Assembly (NCBI GenBank): GCA_003254905.1
Contig: QANU01006828.1
Span: 1,490,877-1,554,876 of the forward strand
Length of the DNA stretch: 64,000 nt
Source of the DNA: Nissolia schottii
Lineage: Eukaryota > Streptophyta > Magnoliopsida > Fabales > Fabaceae
Reading direction: 5' to 3'
Both the position numbers and the translations under genes were made by a program. The notes beneath the pieces are model-generated. The model had not been told where the DNA came from. It saw only the letters and a list, made by a program, of their open reading frames with translations, and made no database searches. How positions within the stretch are numbered: position 1 is the stretch's first letter; each line of letters opens with the position of its first letter. This document shows, one piece after another, positions 48,399-61,731 of this stretch.

Positions 48399-51300
48399 CT
48401 AGTGAGCATTTTGATGAATGCAGCTGATTTCTTTGTTAACCAAAGTGTCATCTGAACAATTCCCATCCTGCAACTGGTCTGATTCTTCTTCTTCTTCTTC
48501 TTCCTTCTTCTCTTCAATCGCACCCAAAAAGCTGGGTTGATTAGTCGAAGACAACAGCCTAGCCCACATTCTATCAGTTATCACTACATGGTTCCGATTC
48601 TCGGTGATTCTCTGCACAATAAGCGCAACCAAAAAGGCGTTAAGCCAAAAGAAAGGCTTCTACCAACTTCCGCAACCAAAATGCAATACTGCTAGCATGC
48701 TACTACACCCTAAACTAAAGGTACTTTTCTAGAACTGCTTGTAGTTTAGTGGAGATAAAATTCATAGAAAGTTTATTTTAAGGTTTTTATAAAAAGAATA
48801 TCCTATATCTATATTCTGCAGAACCAATATAGTGATGAACTCACATAGAAGGGTATATAAGTTTGTCTTCCATTGACAAGTCCGCTCGTATAGCCGGTGT
48901 AACCCGCCATCGCTCCATGAACAGCACTTTGAGCAAGAAGCGTGCAGTACACGTTATCAGAAGCGTTGCTTGGAATAGCTCGGATCATATAAGTTGGATC
49001 TGTAAAACAGAAAACAGAACAAAATACTCGCTCAATCTTTGCTACTTTCAGAGTGTGTTATGAGAGACATACAATTCTAAAGTTCAATCTTGACAAACCT
49101 ATATATTTGAGAGTTATGGGCAATGTCTTCTCCCTGGCAAAATGATCCTGAAAGATACAAATGCTCAAAATAAGTAGCAGAAAATATCTTCATAAACATT
49201 TATCAAGTGTGACAAGAATTGGCAAAGAATGAAAAAGAGTAATTTTTTTTAATTTTTTTTTTTTTTTTATGATGGTCTACTTTTGTGAACACTTGTATGA
49301 AATTAAGAGGACAAGGCATTCGAAGATCACGAGACATCTTTCACAAACAGAGCAAATTAAAACATCGAACCTTGATCTCCTGCGATATCCACAACCCGAC
49401 ATCTTGAAGAAGCTTGTTTCCAGAAGCATCCTGTTTGTTCGCAGAGTGCATGCTCTCGGAAAGAAGTTCCTGCCCTGCACCTTCAGCAATAACGATGACC
49501 ATGTGCCCATTTTCCTTGAGACGTTTCTCTATATATTCGAAAAGTCCACCGGGACCTTCAAGGTAAAACGGCGACTCCGGAATCAAGCAGCAGTCCACAT
49601 CTCGGCTTGCAAGAGTGGCATACATCGCAATAAATCCTGCACCAATTAAGCATCCAGAATAATGCAGATACAAAACAATTTCAGGTTTGCTAGCTACATC
49701 AATAAAAGAAACCTTGAACATCATATTTAGCAGTTATTTTCTTTTAAGATGTTACAATGAGAAGAAAGCAGTTATGCGTGGATCGGCTTCAAATCAGTTT
49801 CCTTCCCAATGACCTTGTACTTGTAAGCCTAACATTTGTCCTCAGGCCATTGAAGGTGATTACGGGATGGCATCGATTTTGAGCTGATGAGAGAAGGCAC
49901 TATAAGAAAGAGGGAAACTTACCGCTGTATCGACCCATCAGCTTGACAACACCTATACCATTCTCAACACTTTCAGCTTCAACATGTGCCGCATTTATAG
50001 CTCGCTGAGCCTCCTCAACAGCAGTGTCAAAGCCGAAGGACTTGTCAATAACCTATTATTAAGCAACACAGAGAGAGAGAGAGAGAGACAGAAGGAAAAT
50101 GTTCACCAATTAATATTCTAACTGGAAGTACTAAAATGGATTTTTATTAAGTTATCTGAGTTGGAATCAAGAATGAGCGAGAAAGAAGATGTACCGGGAT
50201 GTCATTATCTATGGTTTTGGGGATCCCTACAACTGCAACTTTGAGACCACGCCTTCTAACTTCCTGCATGGATTATTATCAGGTTGAAATGTTGATTAAT
50301 TGCTAATTTAGTTTAATGCAATTGATCTTAAATTGACATGATCTTGGTAAAATCATATATATACCTCAAAAATTGCAGATGCACCCCTCTGAGTTCCATC
50401 TCCTCCAATAATATAAACCTGAAATTGCAGAGAGACATTAGTCCACAAGCACATGCGCCGGAGAATAGAAAGAACTAAAAACAGAAATTTACGGACCTGA
50501 TTGATTCCGCGATCTTGGATACTGTCAACTATCTTATTGGTATCATGTCCACCTCGCGATGTACCGAGGATGGTTCCCCCACGCTTGTGTACATCATTTA
50601 CCCTTTTAGGAGTTAAATTGATTGTATTGCGAGCATAGAAACCCCTGTATCCTCCCTTCACAACACAACATTTTCTTCGGTTAACGAGACCGATTAAAAG
50701 ACAAGCATGCCACAACAATTGTAGTGACACCAAATAAGTTGTAGAATTACTACCATAAAGCAAGGTAATTAAGCATTATACTCCATAAAGGTCTTGAGTA
50801 GCACCGCAAACATCCACTTACCTCAATTCCAAGTACTCTCTTCACGCCATACATATGGTGTAAGCCACACACTATTTCCCTAATCACAGTGTTGAGGCCA
50901 GGGCATAGCCCTCCACATGTAACGATCGCTGCCTGAACTTCATCTGACTCGAAATAAACCTGAATATCCGATTTCGAAAGGCCGTTAACACAAGAAGGCA
51001 TATCACACAATTACCAAATTATTGCACAAATAGAGCCACACACACACAGAAAATAAATAAATAAATAAATACCTTTTGCCGGGGTCCGGCGCGGCGGAAA
51101 TGCACCCCTCTTTCACTATCTTTGTGAACAACAATCTGTTAGAACAGAAAATGGAAGATAAGTGACATGATTTTGGACCACTGATACCTAAATTAACAGT
51201 GCCTAAATTGCAACCAACAATCCGCAATCCACACCAACTTTGCTAGAACACCGGGATCACATGAATTTGGACCGCTGTCTTAAAACAGTTAAACATGGTT

Positions 51301-52261
51301 CCAACTCAGTTACCAGCTTAATGTAGAGGTCAGTTAATGCCTTAATGGCTAATGCTTTTGGTACCACGCATTAATGCACACATTAAAGCCACTTAAAATT
51401 CGATTCATAACCAATTAAGTCAAGGGTATCCAAGTAATAATGTACATAATAATCCCATGAATTCAGAAAGCCAAAAATTACATTAAAATAATTAGTACCA
51501 ACCTTCTGTGGAACGCTGTCATCAACATGCACAAAATACTGCCTGGCAAAATAGCAAGTAAAAAAAATTCAAGCTATCTATCATTGCAACACAGTAAGAA
51601 GAAATTGCAAAAGAAGTAAGAATTAATTAAACACTTACTTGACCACTGAGTAAGCAGGGTTGTCTTGCAAAGGATTAGGGTATGTCTGCAACAACACCAA
51701 GACAGATTTTGAGTCATTCAAAAAAAAAACAAGAATTTATTTCACTAAAACTGATAAAACAAAAAAATAAATTAAATTCCCCCCAGAAAAGGTTAACGAA
51801 TTAAGGGAAGAGAAATTGTGCGACCGGTTATTCAGTTATGACCTTCTGATCACATAACTGAAACAGAACTGATCTGTATGTAAACCTAAAAATCAGTAAA
51901 GCACTTCCAAAAGAAAGTGCTTTTTAATTTTCTTTCGGCAAAACAGGACAGAGAAAAGCAGAGTAAGAGACAAAACTTGCAGGATCAGCGTAAGAGAAAA
52001 GCAGAGTAGAGAGAGAAAACGACGACGTACTGGAAGATTGGGAATGTAATCCGTCAAATGCGGAACATCTTCGAGTACATAGCCGGCAGTGCCGTACACA
52101 ATCTTAGGCTTCGAATCCCCAGCTGAACCCATCGATGACCCGGACCCGATTCCGCAACCCGGATCGATACAACCGTTTCCGTTCGGAGCAGTTGTGGAGG
52201 CAGCGTGGTTGCTTTTAACGGAAGAGATGTTGTTGCTATCTTTGTGATTAACGAAATCCAT
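48399..52261 (-). CDS. PFK: ATP-dependent 6-phosphofructokinase
   Basis: PFK phosphorylates fructose 6-phosphate with ATP in glycolysis, probably in the cytosol since no transit peptide is evident. Thirteen GT-AG exons on the minus strand close in phase: 52261-52031, 51685-51639, 51542-51503, 51135-51073, 50959-50822, 50655-50497, 50418-50365, 50263-50195, 50052-49923, 49636-49371, 49147-49099, 48999-48845, 48611-48399, giving 537 aa. GGDGT at 231-235 has Gly at the position that selects ATP over pyrophosphate. PKTIDNDIP (259-267) holds the catalytic Asp263 region with the Lys usual in plant enzymes. MGRYSGF and [17 protein letters not shown] bind sugar phosphate. It is closest in style to Arabidopsis PFK3/6/7. 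Oddities are a Gly/Ser/Asn-rich N-terminal lead (1-50) and an acidic tail, [13 protein letters not shown], from about 500. Confidence 0.97.
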
Positions 52262-52320
52262 TCACAGAAAGGGAAAAAGCTTAGTTAACGATCAGAGGTA
52301 GAAGAAAGTGGTCATATCAT

Positions 52321-52327
52321 ATTTATA
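52321..52327 (-). promoter_or_regulatory. TATA box of PFK
   Basis: On the minus strand CTATAAATATG lies about 60 bp upstream of the PFK ATG, implying a 5' leader of about 30 nt. Confidence 0.5.
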
Positions 52328-53343
52328 GTAAACGGAGTTGACCAGAGGAAAAATGAAAAACAGAGTGAGTTGAATATATTTGATCATGCAAAAACCGATG
52401 TGCCCAGAACGCAAAAAACGATTTTATTATTTTTAAAAAGTATAGTAATTTTTTGGAAAGTGGTGTGGGGAACTTTATGTGATGGTTGGAAGAAACAGGT
52501 GGCAGGAACAATGGGAGTTTCGTCTGGTTTTAGAAGGGAAGTTTTTCTTTCTTTCTTTTTTTTTTGGGAGCACGCAGTGGTGGACTAGTTGAAACTTTCT
52601 AGAATAAACTTTGGAGATTCCTTCGTAGTAATATTCAATACTCTGTTTTATATGGGGAAAACAGAGCACCCTTTTCTTTCCTTGTTCTTCTGTTTTACGA
52701 TGTTGTGATAAAAATAAAATAAATTTTCTTCTTTTGTAATTCTCGTCAAGGTGATTAAACAAGTTAATTATGGAATTGTGTTTGAAAAACAACAAGCAAA
52801 AATTGAAGTAAGATGCGATTAGACCAATAAGAGTCTCTGAGGCAAACGTCGTCCCTTGAATGTGGAGTTTTTTATTTTCTTTTTCTTTTTTGAAGTTGGT
52901 CAATAATGCGAATTAATAAATAATAATAATAATAATATTGTTTATTCGATTGCAATAATGTATGGTCTTTTTTGTCATCTTAATCTTACGTCTTGGAAAG
53001 CAAGTAATCTAGAAATAACTTTCCCTTTCCTTACATGTGGTGGCCCCATACTAATACTAAGACGGGGTCGAAGCCCAATTAGTGTTAATTTGTTAATTTA
53101 TGTCTTTGTTAGTCACAGTGAAATTTTGTCATAAATGTTTTAGGGTTAAGGGACATGTTGAATTGGTTAACAAGAAAAAAAAAACAAATATAAATATATA
53201 TATATATATATATATATGTATATTCAAATTTTTTTTTATTGGGGGCACAATTATGTGGGAAATGGTCTAATACGATGGTATACTAAATCTAAATTAATAT
53301 TAATAAATAGAAAGAAGATTAGTAGAACAGAACATTCCTAATC
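52328..53343. other. Intergenic DNA upstream of PFK
   Basis: No supported gene. The 142-codon minus-strand frame at 52475-52903 translates low-complexity Lys/Phe-rich sequence. A (TA)n run lies at about 53193-53217. Confidence 0.45.
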
Positions 53344-53359
53344 ATAGTTAGGAGATATA

Positions 53360-53546
53360 GATATACCAACAGGGGTTGGTCTAAGTGGTAAGCGGCTTGG
53401 TATCGCTTAAGCAAGGTCTCGAGTTCGAGACCTTGTGCACGCAGTTATCCCCGCTGGAAGACCCACCCGCCATAGCTAGGTGCGCGACCCGAGTCGACCC
53501 GGTTTAGTCAAGGCTAGGCCTTGGATACCGGACAGGCAACCGAAAA
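53360..53546 (+). mobile_element. tRNA-derived SINE, 16-bp target duplication
   Basis: Pol III A box (TGGTCTAAGTGGTAAGCGG) and B box (GGTCTCGAGTTCGAGACC) lie about 22 bp apart, followed by a GC-rich body with GTGCGCGACCCGAGTCGACC and a short A-rich end. ATAGTTAGGAGATATA flanks it perfectly on both sides (53344-53359 and 53547-53562). The 187-bp body is complete enough to have been transcribed. Recent insertion. Confidence 0.92.
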
Positions 53547-53562
53547 ATAGTTAGGAGATATA

Positions 53563-53969
53563 ATTTGGCAAAGCAATGGTAGCTAGAGAAATGCGTTAAT
53601 CGAATCTTGAAGGCTTAGATATTAATATCATATTATTATGGATAACTTTGTAGTGGTTACATCATTGTTAACTAATCATCATTTAGTTGGCAAAGCCGTG
53701 ATATGCTCTTTGCACATGGTAACGGCATTTTAGCCGTATTTCCATAGGAGAGGATGCATCATACATACCATGCGTTGGATTTGGATCGTTAAAAAGTAAA
53801 ATGAGAAAATTTATTATTAGATCAATAAAATAAAAAAATGAAATTCATTTATATTTTAATTGTTATTTTATTTTTAAAGTGAAATTATCACTTTAAAGTG
53901 TGTTTGCGAGTTAGATTTAAAAAAAAAAAAAATTTGTGAGATTTAGTCATAGTTTTTACCGATGTCTAT
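53563..53969. other. Intergenic spacer between SINE and copia element
   Basis: Nothing recognised. It ends with the copia target site TCTAT at 53965-53969. Confidence 0.5.
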
Positions 53970-54214
53970 TATTAGAGTAATGAGTTATTTCATTAGCTAT
54001 TTAACTAGCCTTGCTTAGTCTAGAAGTTAGTTGTTAGTTATTTTCAGTTTACCTTCCATAACAGAATTCTGTTATGCTGTTTGTAGTTCATATTGCTATG
54101 TACACCATGTATATAATGGATGGCTTGCAGATCAAGCAAACCAACTCATTCATTCCAAATCATTCCAATTCTCTCATTCTCTCCAATCCTTCTCTACCTT
54201 CCTCAAGCTTAATA
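53970..54214 (+). repeat. 5' LTR of the copia element
   Basis: 245 bp, starting TATTAGAGTAATGAG and ending CAAGCTTAATA. It is identical to 58731-58975 except for two bases. Confidence 0.93.
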
Positions 54215-54226
54215 TGGTATCACGAG
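54215..54226 (+). other. Primer-binding site (initiator tRNA-Met type)
   Basis: TGGTATCACGAG directly abuts the 5' LTR and resembles the TGGTATCAGAGC site primed by initiator methionine tRNA in most plant copia elements. Confidence 0.8.
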
Positions 54227-57200
54227 ACTTTTTTTTCCGCAATTCTTTTCTGTTCTTCAACTTCGTTCTTCAGTGCTGCGAAATTTTCCATGAAATTCTG
54301 TTCTTGATCTGTCATTGATCATGCTAAATTTTCTGAGAATTTCACAAAGCATTTGAAGCAATCACCTGAGTTCTCAGTTCTTGATTGTTTTTTTGCATCA
54401 AGTTCTTCTTGACGAACTCGCTAGTGATTTTTGCAGTTTCTTGGTTCAGGTTTGCCAATTCTGCATTTCTGAATTCCTACTTTTTTTCTCTATCTGTTCT
54501 TTTCTCCAATTTTCATCCATGGCAACTCAGAGTTTAGAGGATTTTACCAATCCCTATTTCATCTTGTCCTCCGATGGCCCTAGTTTGTTGTTGGTGTCAC
54601 AACAACTAAATGGTGAAAATTTCCATTTCTGGTTTCGAGCCATGAAAATGGCCCTCATTGGCAAGAAGAAATTGGCCTTTGTTGATGGATCGTTGCCCAG
54701 GCCTGAAAATGATCCTATGTTCATGGCTTCTTGGGATAGGATCAACAGTATTGTCTGTTCTTGGCTCCTTAACTCGGTCACCAAAGAAATCTCAGCCAGC
54801 ATCATTGCTCACTCCACTGCAGCTGCAATATGGCAAGACATCAAAGATAGGTTCCAGCAAGGGAATGGCCTACGGATCTTCGAACTCAAGAAGGAATTGG
54901 CAAATACTCAGCAAGGTGTGTTATCTGTAACTCAGTATTATACCAAATTAAAGTCCTTATGGACTGAATTGGGAGAGTATAGGCCTTTGTTGTCTTGTAA
55001 CTGTGAAGGAACTACACAATTCTTGAAGTATCGGGAGACTGAATGTGTCATTAGTTTCTTAATGGGCTTGAGGATTCTTATTCTGCTATAAGGGGCCAAA
55101 TCCTTTTGATGGACCCTATTCCTCCCATCAATAAGGTGTTTTCCTTGGTAATTCAAGAAGAAAGACAGAGATCTGTTGGTGCTGCTGTTTCACAAGCTTC
55201 TTTTGCTGTAAGGGGTAATCAAGACAACAAGAAAGCTGTTTCCAATGACAGACCTAAGTGTGCCAATTGTGGGGTTCTTGGCCACACTAAAGAGCAGTGT
55301 TACAAGATCATTGGATACCTTCCCCACTACAAGAAAGGCAAGCATAGGTCCAACAACTCAGCTCATCAAGTGTCTGAAGTTCCAGCTCCTACATCAGGTT
55401 CTGAGGTTCCTCAGCAGCTCAACAATTCCCAGCTTCAGCAGCTGATGGCTCTCCTGTCTGCTCAGATGGCTGCAGCTTCTGTTCCTAAGGTGGACAACTC
55501 GCAGGAAAATACCTTAGGTACTATTCTATCCACAGTTGATTATACCTATCTTGGCCAAGTTTTGTCTGCATGTTATAATTCCATTGAATTCCCTACATCC
55601 AAGTGGATCTTGGATTCAGGCGCCACTAGCCATATAACCTGTTCTGTTACAAATTTCACTCCAACCTTACCTGTCTCAAATTCATTTGTTTCTTTACCAA
55701 ACAACCATAAAGTGAGGGTTCAAGCAATTGGCAATGTTGCATTGTCCCATGGTCTGAAATTACAAAATGTCCTCTACATCCCTGATTTTCATGTCAATCT
55801 CATTTCAATATATGCTTTATTGAAACAAGACCCATACACAGTAATTTTCAATTCAAATGACTATTTTATACAGGACATCAACAGCCAGAAGGTGATTGGA
55901 AGGGCTAATCTCCTTGGAGGTCTTTACTTCTTCAAGGCAGATGCAGCTCACATTAACATTTTAGTTTCTGGTTTTTCAGCTTCCAATAATGAACTGAATA
56001 GGGTTAATTCAGTTTCTAGCTCAGTTTGGCATTCTAGGTTAGGACATTTGTCTAATAAAGTGTTGCATACACTTCCTTTTTCTGTTTGAAGTCTGGTTCA
56101 GAACATAACATTTGTACTATTTGTCCTCTTGCCAAAATGAAAAAATTGCCTTATATCTCACATAATCATTTAGCTGCTAATGCTTTTAATCTGATTCACT
56201 GTGATGTTTGGGGTCCCTTTCATTCTCCCACTTATCATGGCCATAGGTTTTTCCTTACAATTGTGGATGATAGCACTAGATTCACTTGGACTTACTTGTT
56301 AAAAACAAAATCAGAATCCTCTCAGAAGCTAATCAATTTCATTGTGATGATTGAGATTCAATTTCGTAAAGTGGTAAAACAGTTTAGAAGTGACAATGCC
56401 AAAGAATTGGCCTTAACCTCTTTCTTACAATCCAAAGGGATTCTGCATCAGTTTTCTTGTGTCTAAGCTCCTCAACAAAACTCAGTGGTTGAGAGGAAGC
56501 ACCAGCATCTGTTAAACACTGCAAGGGCCCTCTATTTTCAGTCCAAGTTTCCACTTGCTTTTTGGGGAGATTGCATCACCACAGCCACTCAGTTGATAAA
56601 TTGGACTCCTGCCAAGATATTGCAGTTAGTCCCCTTATCAAAGACTCTATGCCAAGGTGCCTCCATATGATTCATTGAGAGTTTTTGGCTGTTTGTGTTT
56701 TGCCTCTACTCTTGCTGCTCAAAGGACCAAGTTTCAGCCAAGGGCTACTGCAACTGTCTTTGTTGGTTATCCAAGTGGCTATAAAGGCTATAAGTTGTAT
56801 AACCTTGCCTCTAAGGAGTTCTTTATCTCAAGAGATGTGGTTTTCCATGAATCTGTCTTCCCTTTTCATTTGAACAATGCCACAACAGACATTGATATTT
56901 TCCCTGCACTTGTTTTACCTATGCCACAACAAGACATTAACCTACAGCCTGAGTCACTAATGCCACCTCAACCACCACAGCAACCTGAACCAGCCCAACA
57001 TTCTGAACTAGCACACCATCCTCCATCTCCTGTACATTTGAGGAGATCCTCTCGACCCTCCAGATTACCTCAGTACCTATCCCAATACCAGTGTAATTCT
57101 ATCACCTCTCATCCCATTTCTGAACATTTCACCTATGATAGACTACAGCCCTCCTACCAACAATTTGTTCTCCATGTTGATGCTATACCTGAACCAGCCT

Positions 57201-58730
57201 TCTACCATCAAGCTGTTGTTTACCCTGAATGGAGGCAAGCTATGCAAGAGGAGATTAATGCAATGGAATCAAATGAAACATGGGATCTGGCCCCTTTACC
57301 AGAGAGAAAACACAAGATTGGATGCAGATGGGTATACAAGATCAAACGTAAATCTGATAGAAGCATTGACAGGTTTAAGGCTCGGTTAGTGGCAAAGGGA
57401 TACACTCAATAAGCTGGTATTGATTTCCAAGATACCTTTTCTCCAGTTGCCAAGCTTACTTCATTCAGGATTTTGTTAACCATTGCAGCAATTAAAGGCT
57501 GACATTTCCTGCAGCTAGACATCAACAATGCCTTCTTGAATGGTGATCTTGTAGAAGAGGTGTACATGGAGAAGCCTCTAGGTTATCACAAGGAGGGGGA
57601 GCACCTTGTGTGCAAACTTAAGAAATCGATTTATGGCTTAAGGCAGGCATCCAGGTAGTGGTTCCACAAATTCTCTTCTTCCCTCATCAGCATTGGTTTT
57701 GTTCAGTCAAAGAGTGATTACTCTTTGTTCACCCAAGGTTCAGCAGACTCCTTGGTCATTTTACTAGTGTATGTTGATGACATTATTGTGGCTGGTGCAT
57801 CCAGGGACAGAATACTACATGTTCAGCAACAACTTGAATCCCTTTTCAAATTGAAAGTTCTTGGTGACCTCAAATATTTTCTAGGCTTGGAGATTGCCAA
57901 GTCTCCAGTAGGAATTATGCTCTCACAGCACAAATACACACTGAACTTGTTGGAAGACACAGGTTTTTTGGAGGCAAAACCAGAAGCATTGCCTATGGAA
58001 CCCAAGCTCACATTGTCCATTGATGATGGTGATCCCTTGGAATATCCTTCTCAATATTGAAGGATGATTGGCAGGTTGATGTACCTGACCATCTCTAGGC
58101 CAGATATATGCTATGATGTAAATAAGCTGAGTCAATACATGTCCAATCCAAAGACCCCTCATTTACAGGCTTTACATCACTTGCTCAGATACTTGAAGAA
58201 AGCTCCGGGGCAGGGCATTCTGTTTTCTGCAAAGTCTGAGTTCAGATTGCAAGCTTATGTGGATGCTGATTGAGGTGGATGCAAGGATACTAGGCGTAGC
58301 ACCACGGGTTTCTGTGTGTTCATTGGGGATTCGTTGGTCTCATGGCGATCAAAGAAGCAGCCCACAGTGTCCAGGTCTTCAGCTGAAGCCGAGTACAGGG
58401 CACTAGCAAGTGTTACTAGTGAGCTTGTTTGGCTCCAAAGTTTCCTTCAAGATTTTGGGATTAAGATTGGCCGTGCTTGCGTTTATTGTGACAGCCAAGC
58501 AGCCATTGCCATTGCTTCCAATCCGGCCTTCCATGAGCGCTTGAAGCATATAGAAATTGACTGCCATTTCACAAGGGAAAAGGTAAATGAAGGTATCATC
58601 ACACTCATCCATGTTAAGTCAAAGGATCAAGTTGCAGACCTCTTAACTAAGGCAATCCCACGACCTATATTTGAGCACTTAGTCTCCAAGTTGGGAATCT
58701 TAGACATATATTCTCCAACTTGAGGGGAAG

Positions 58731-58975
58731 TATTAGAGTAATGAGTTATTTCATTAGCTATTTAACTAGCCTAGCTTAGTCTAGAAGTTAGTTGTTAGTT
58801 ATTTTCAGTTTACCTTCCATAACAGAATTCTGTTATGCTGTTTGTAGTTCATATTGCTATGTACAGCATGTATATAATGGATGGCTTGCAGATCAAGCAA
58901 ACCAACTCATTCATTCCAAATCATTCCAATTCTCTCATTCTCTCCAATCCTTCTCTACCTTCCTCAAGCTTAATA
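58731..58975 (+). repeat. 3' LTR of the copia element
   Basis: The second copy of the 245-bp LTR. It follows the polypurine tract at 58721-58730 and is followed by the TCTAT target duplication. Confidence 0.93.
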
Positions 58976-58980
58976 TCTAT

Positions 58981-61731
58981 AGTATTATTTAACAATAAGT
59001 AGATGGATCTATCTATGATAACAAAATTAGATAATTACTTTCTTAGTTCATGAAGAACATAAACACCAGTAATTATGAATTAAAACATTTCATGAGAGAG
59101 GGTTCTCAAGAGCTATGTTTTAAGGCAATTTGTTCTTATGTCGGGTAAGGAACGAGCTCACCTAAACCTTTGAGTATGTAGTTAATTTCTCAAACAATTG
59201 ATAGCAATTCAATGCAATGAAAATAATGAGAATAGGCTGAGAGTGATACTTGCAAGGTCATTCTAATATACAAATCATTACAAATAATATGTGTGAATAA
59301 AGTATTAAAATTAAATACTCGTTAAATCATTCTAATCTTCCTTTTATAATAAGAGTTGTAAGTTGACCATTAAAACTGAGTTATAATATCTAAACTCTTA
59401 TCACGAATTTTGTGGGATTGATTATGCTGCTTTAGTGATGATAAGTCCTTTTATAGCCTATAGAGTTGTCTGTTGTTCATAAACGAACTTGGTTCCGTTG
59501 TGTCATACTGCAGCTGGATTTTCACATAAAAAATCAGAGTACTTTACCCTTTCTACCCTTCTTTGTCATCACTGCACTGAATTGGAATAATTAATTAATT
59601 AATCACTTAGTTGCATATTTCAGAGATTTATGACAACTTCTTTAATATTTTATAGTATGTCTTTTGTTTATGTAACTTAATTTTACCACATAACAATCTT
59701 ATAACATTTTTCAGGCGGCTTCTCTTTCCTGAATAAAGGCATGAATTATACAATAAGATAGAAAATTTATATACTCCCGCGTGCAAAGTCGCATTCTAGA
59801 TCGACATCGATCACAAAAGGATTCAATCACAAGAACTTGATGATGTGCTCAAAAAAAAAGAAAAAAAAAAAGCAATCATGTTATAATTTAGACTCATAAA
59901 AGTGGATAGAAAGAAAACACCATGAAGGTACCAGATTAAAACATTTGTCAGAACCTGGTTCCCCCTTCAACAGTGTTGACAACATATGGTCCAATCTAAT
60001 AATAGTCTTTTATTTAATTTCTTTTTTTAATATGGTCCAACAAAATACACATTAATGAGTGGTTGCTAGCCATCCTTGCATGCCTCGGGAGTCATGCCAC
60101 CGCCAAGCTAAAAAGGTTCTCCATCCAATCCATCACCCATTTCTTACTTTCTATATATATTCTTAAATTAATCAGATTAGCTAATCAAATTACCTGATCA
60201 TTATGAAATATATTAAATTGAGAATAAATTAATGTAATGTATGACCTCAATTGAAAGAAACGTAGTTCGAGAATCAAAATGGTGAATATCCTGAGAATAT
60301 ACACAGAGCATTAAAGTAAAATATATATATATATACACACACATAAATCATAAAGTTACATGCAATATAATCTATTGATTTTGTATATTAAATTAAATAG
60401 TCTCTTTTAACCTTATTCGACAAGGACTATTAATCAAAATAAGATGGGACACACATTCATGTAGCTAAAGGCATCCGTGATTGAATGGAGGAACAAATAA
60501 CTGGAGACACGATCCTCTGTAGATGAATGGTCCTTGTCCACTATCAAAGAAGAGAATGAGCATTTTGGGTCTTCCTTCTCGCCAATTTTGGGTCTCATAT
60601 TAGAGGGTATATAGTCCCATTTTTCAGAAGCCATAAGGGGTGTGTGTGTATGCCTCAAGAACCTTTACCGCCAAATCTTTTCAACAATATTCCAATTCAT
60701 TTCACTGATTTGGGAATTCGCCTTATTTGGGTGGAATACGAACTTAAAAATATCTAATCTTTCAATGAATGTTTTAATTTTAGTGTAACTAATTGAATAC
60801 GCGTGAAGAAGATAACTAGAGCAGTGATCTATAAAAGAAAAATAGTAGACCGATATTATTCTTTAATACAAAAACATTAAAATAATAAAATTATTAAAGT
60901 GTCTCAGTTTTGTTTTCTTTCTTTTTTTTATAGAAAATTGTTTTATGGGCACACATTTAAGTTATTTAACATGTCATATATAAACACACTTATAATAAAA
61001 TAATTTACATCATCATTATTTTATATATATTCTTTAATTCCACCAACTTTATTGTAAATGTTTATAACTACGAAGAATTACTGATGTCTATCCAAAAAAA
61101 GTTTTCCTTTTATCGGTCAATGATGCTTCCAATGAAATCGCACTGCATAACGTACACAATTAGCATAAGAAATCAAGATACCAAGTACTACGACACACAT
61201 CGTGCTTGTTATTCCGCCCTTTTCACGTTCATCACAAATTCTCCAATCTCAATTTGACTTGATGATCTTACAGAAAGCATTCAAGGTACATTGGAAATCC
61301 AGTAACATAACACAAGATATAATGAGTGTATGAGTTAGAGACTTGGTGGTGAATTGGAGAATTTTTTTGAGTCATGTTATTATGACAATTATTTTAAATA
61401 ATATTTAAATAAGAAGAGTGTAAAACTCATTTGTCTTATAACGCATTTGCATGGTTCATTTTCAAACTAGGTAACAATCCTTAACTTTTTTGTAATGAGA
61501 ATTTCAATTTTTTATAATTATCTTAAAAACTACATACATAACACAAGTTTTAAAAATATTATTGATAGCACAGAGGAATCAAAACAGAACAACACCTACT
61601 ACTAGTATTGGAAAACCCTTGGATCATGTTCCAACTTGCAATATGTAGTTTTCTCCTGAACCATATAAACATCAACACCACTATGGTTACTAATGAAATT
61701 GGATATGCAAGAAGAGATAATTTGCCGCTAA
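58981..61731. other. Intergenic DNA, one doubtful small frame
   Basis: AT-rich with little structure. On the minus strand, ATG at 60634 opens a 66-codon frame to 60434 (MASEKWDYIPSNMRPKIGEK and onward) with balanced amino-acid composition. No family was recognised and no promoter is evident, so it may be an exon or chance. Otherwise no gene, repeat array or RNA was recognised. Confidence 0.4.

Larger units (their letters stand above)
53970..58975 (+). mobile_element. Ty1/copia retrotransposon, young but broken
   Basis: The 245-bp LTRs differ at only two positions by eye, suggesting an insertion within the last few hundred thousand years. The 5-bp TCTAT flanks both ends (53965-53969, 58976-58980). 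Domains run in copia order: gag from the ATG at 54520, CCHC zinc knuckle (CANCGVLGHTKEQC) near 55257, protease (DSGATSHI) near 55615, integrase about 56020-56700, reverse transcriptase (YVDDI) near 57770 and RNase H about 58315-58720. The primer site follows the 5' LTR and a polypurine tract (TGAGGGGAAG) precedes the 3' LTR. The coding region is interrupted roughly half a dozen times, so this copy is not autonomous. The LTRs end TATTA..TAATA and not TG..CA. Confidence 0.93.

Noticed and set aside
49269-49649. 126-codon plus-strand frame
   Set aside because: It is the antisense shadow of PFK exon 10, whose minus-strand protein matches the family in detail.
52475-52903. 142-codon minus-strand frame upstream of PFK
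   Set aside because: Low-complexity Lys/Phe-rich, no family resemblance, lies in the promoter-side intergenic DNA.
54031-54318. Frames in the copia LTR and leader
   Set aside because: LTR sequence, repeated identically at 58792; gag starts later at 54520.
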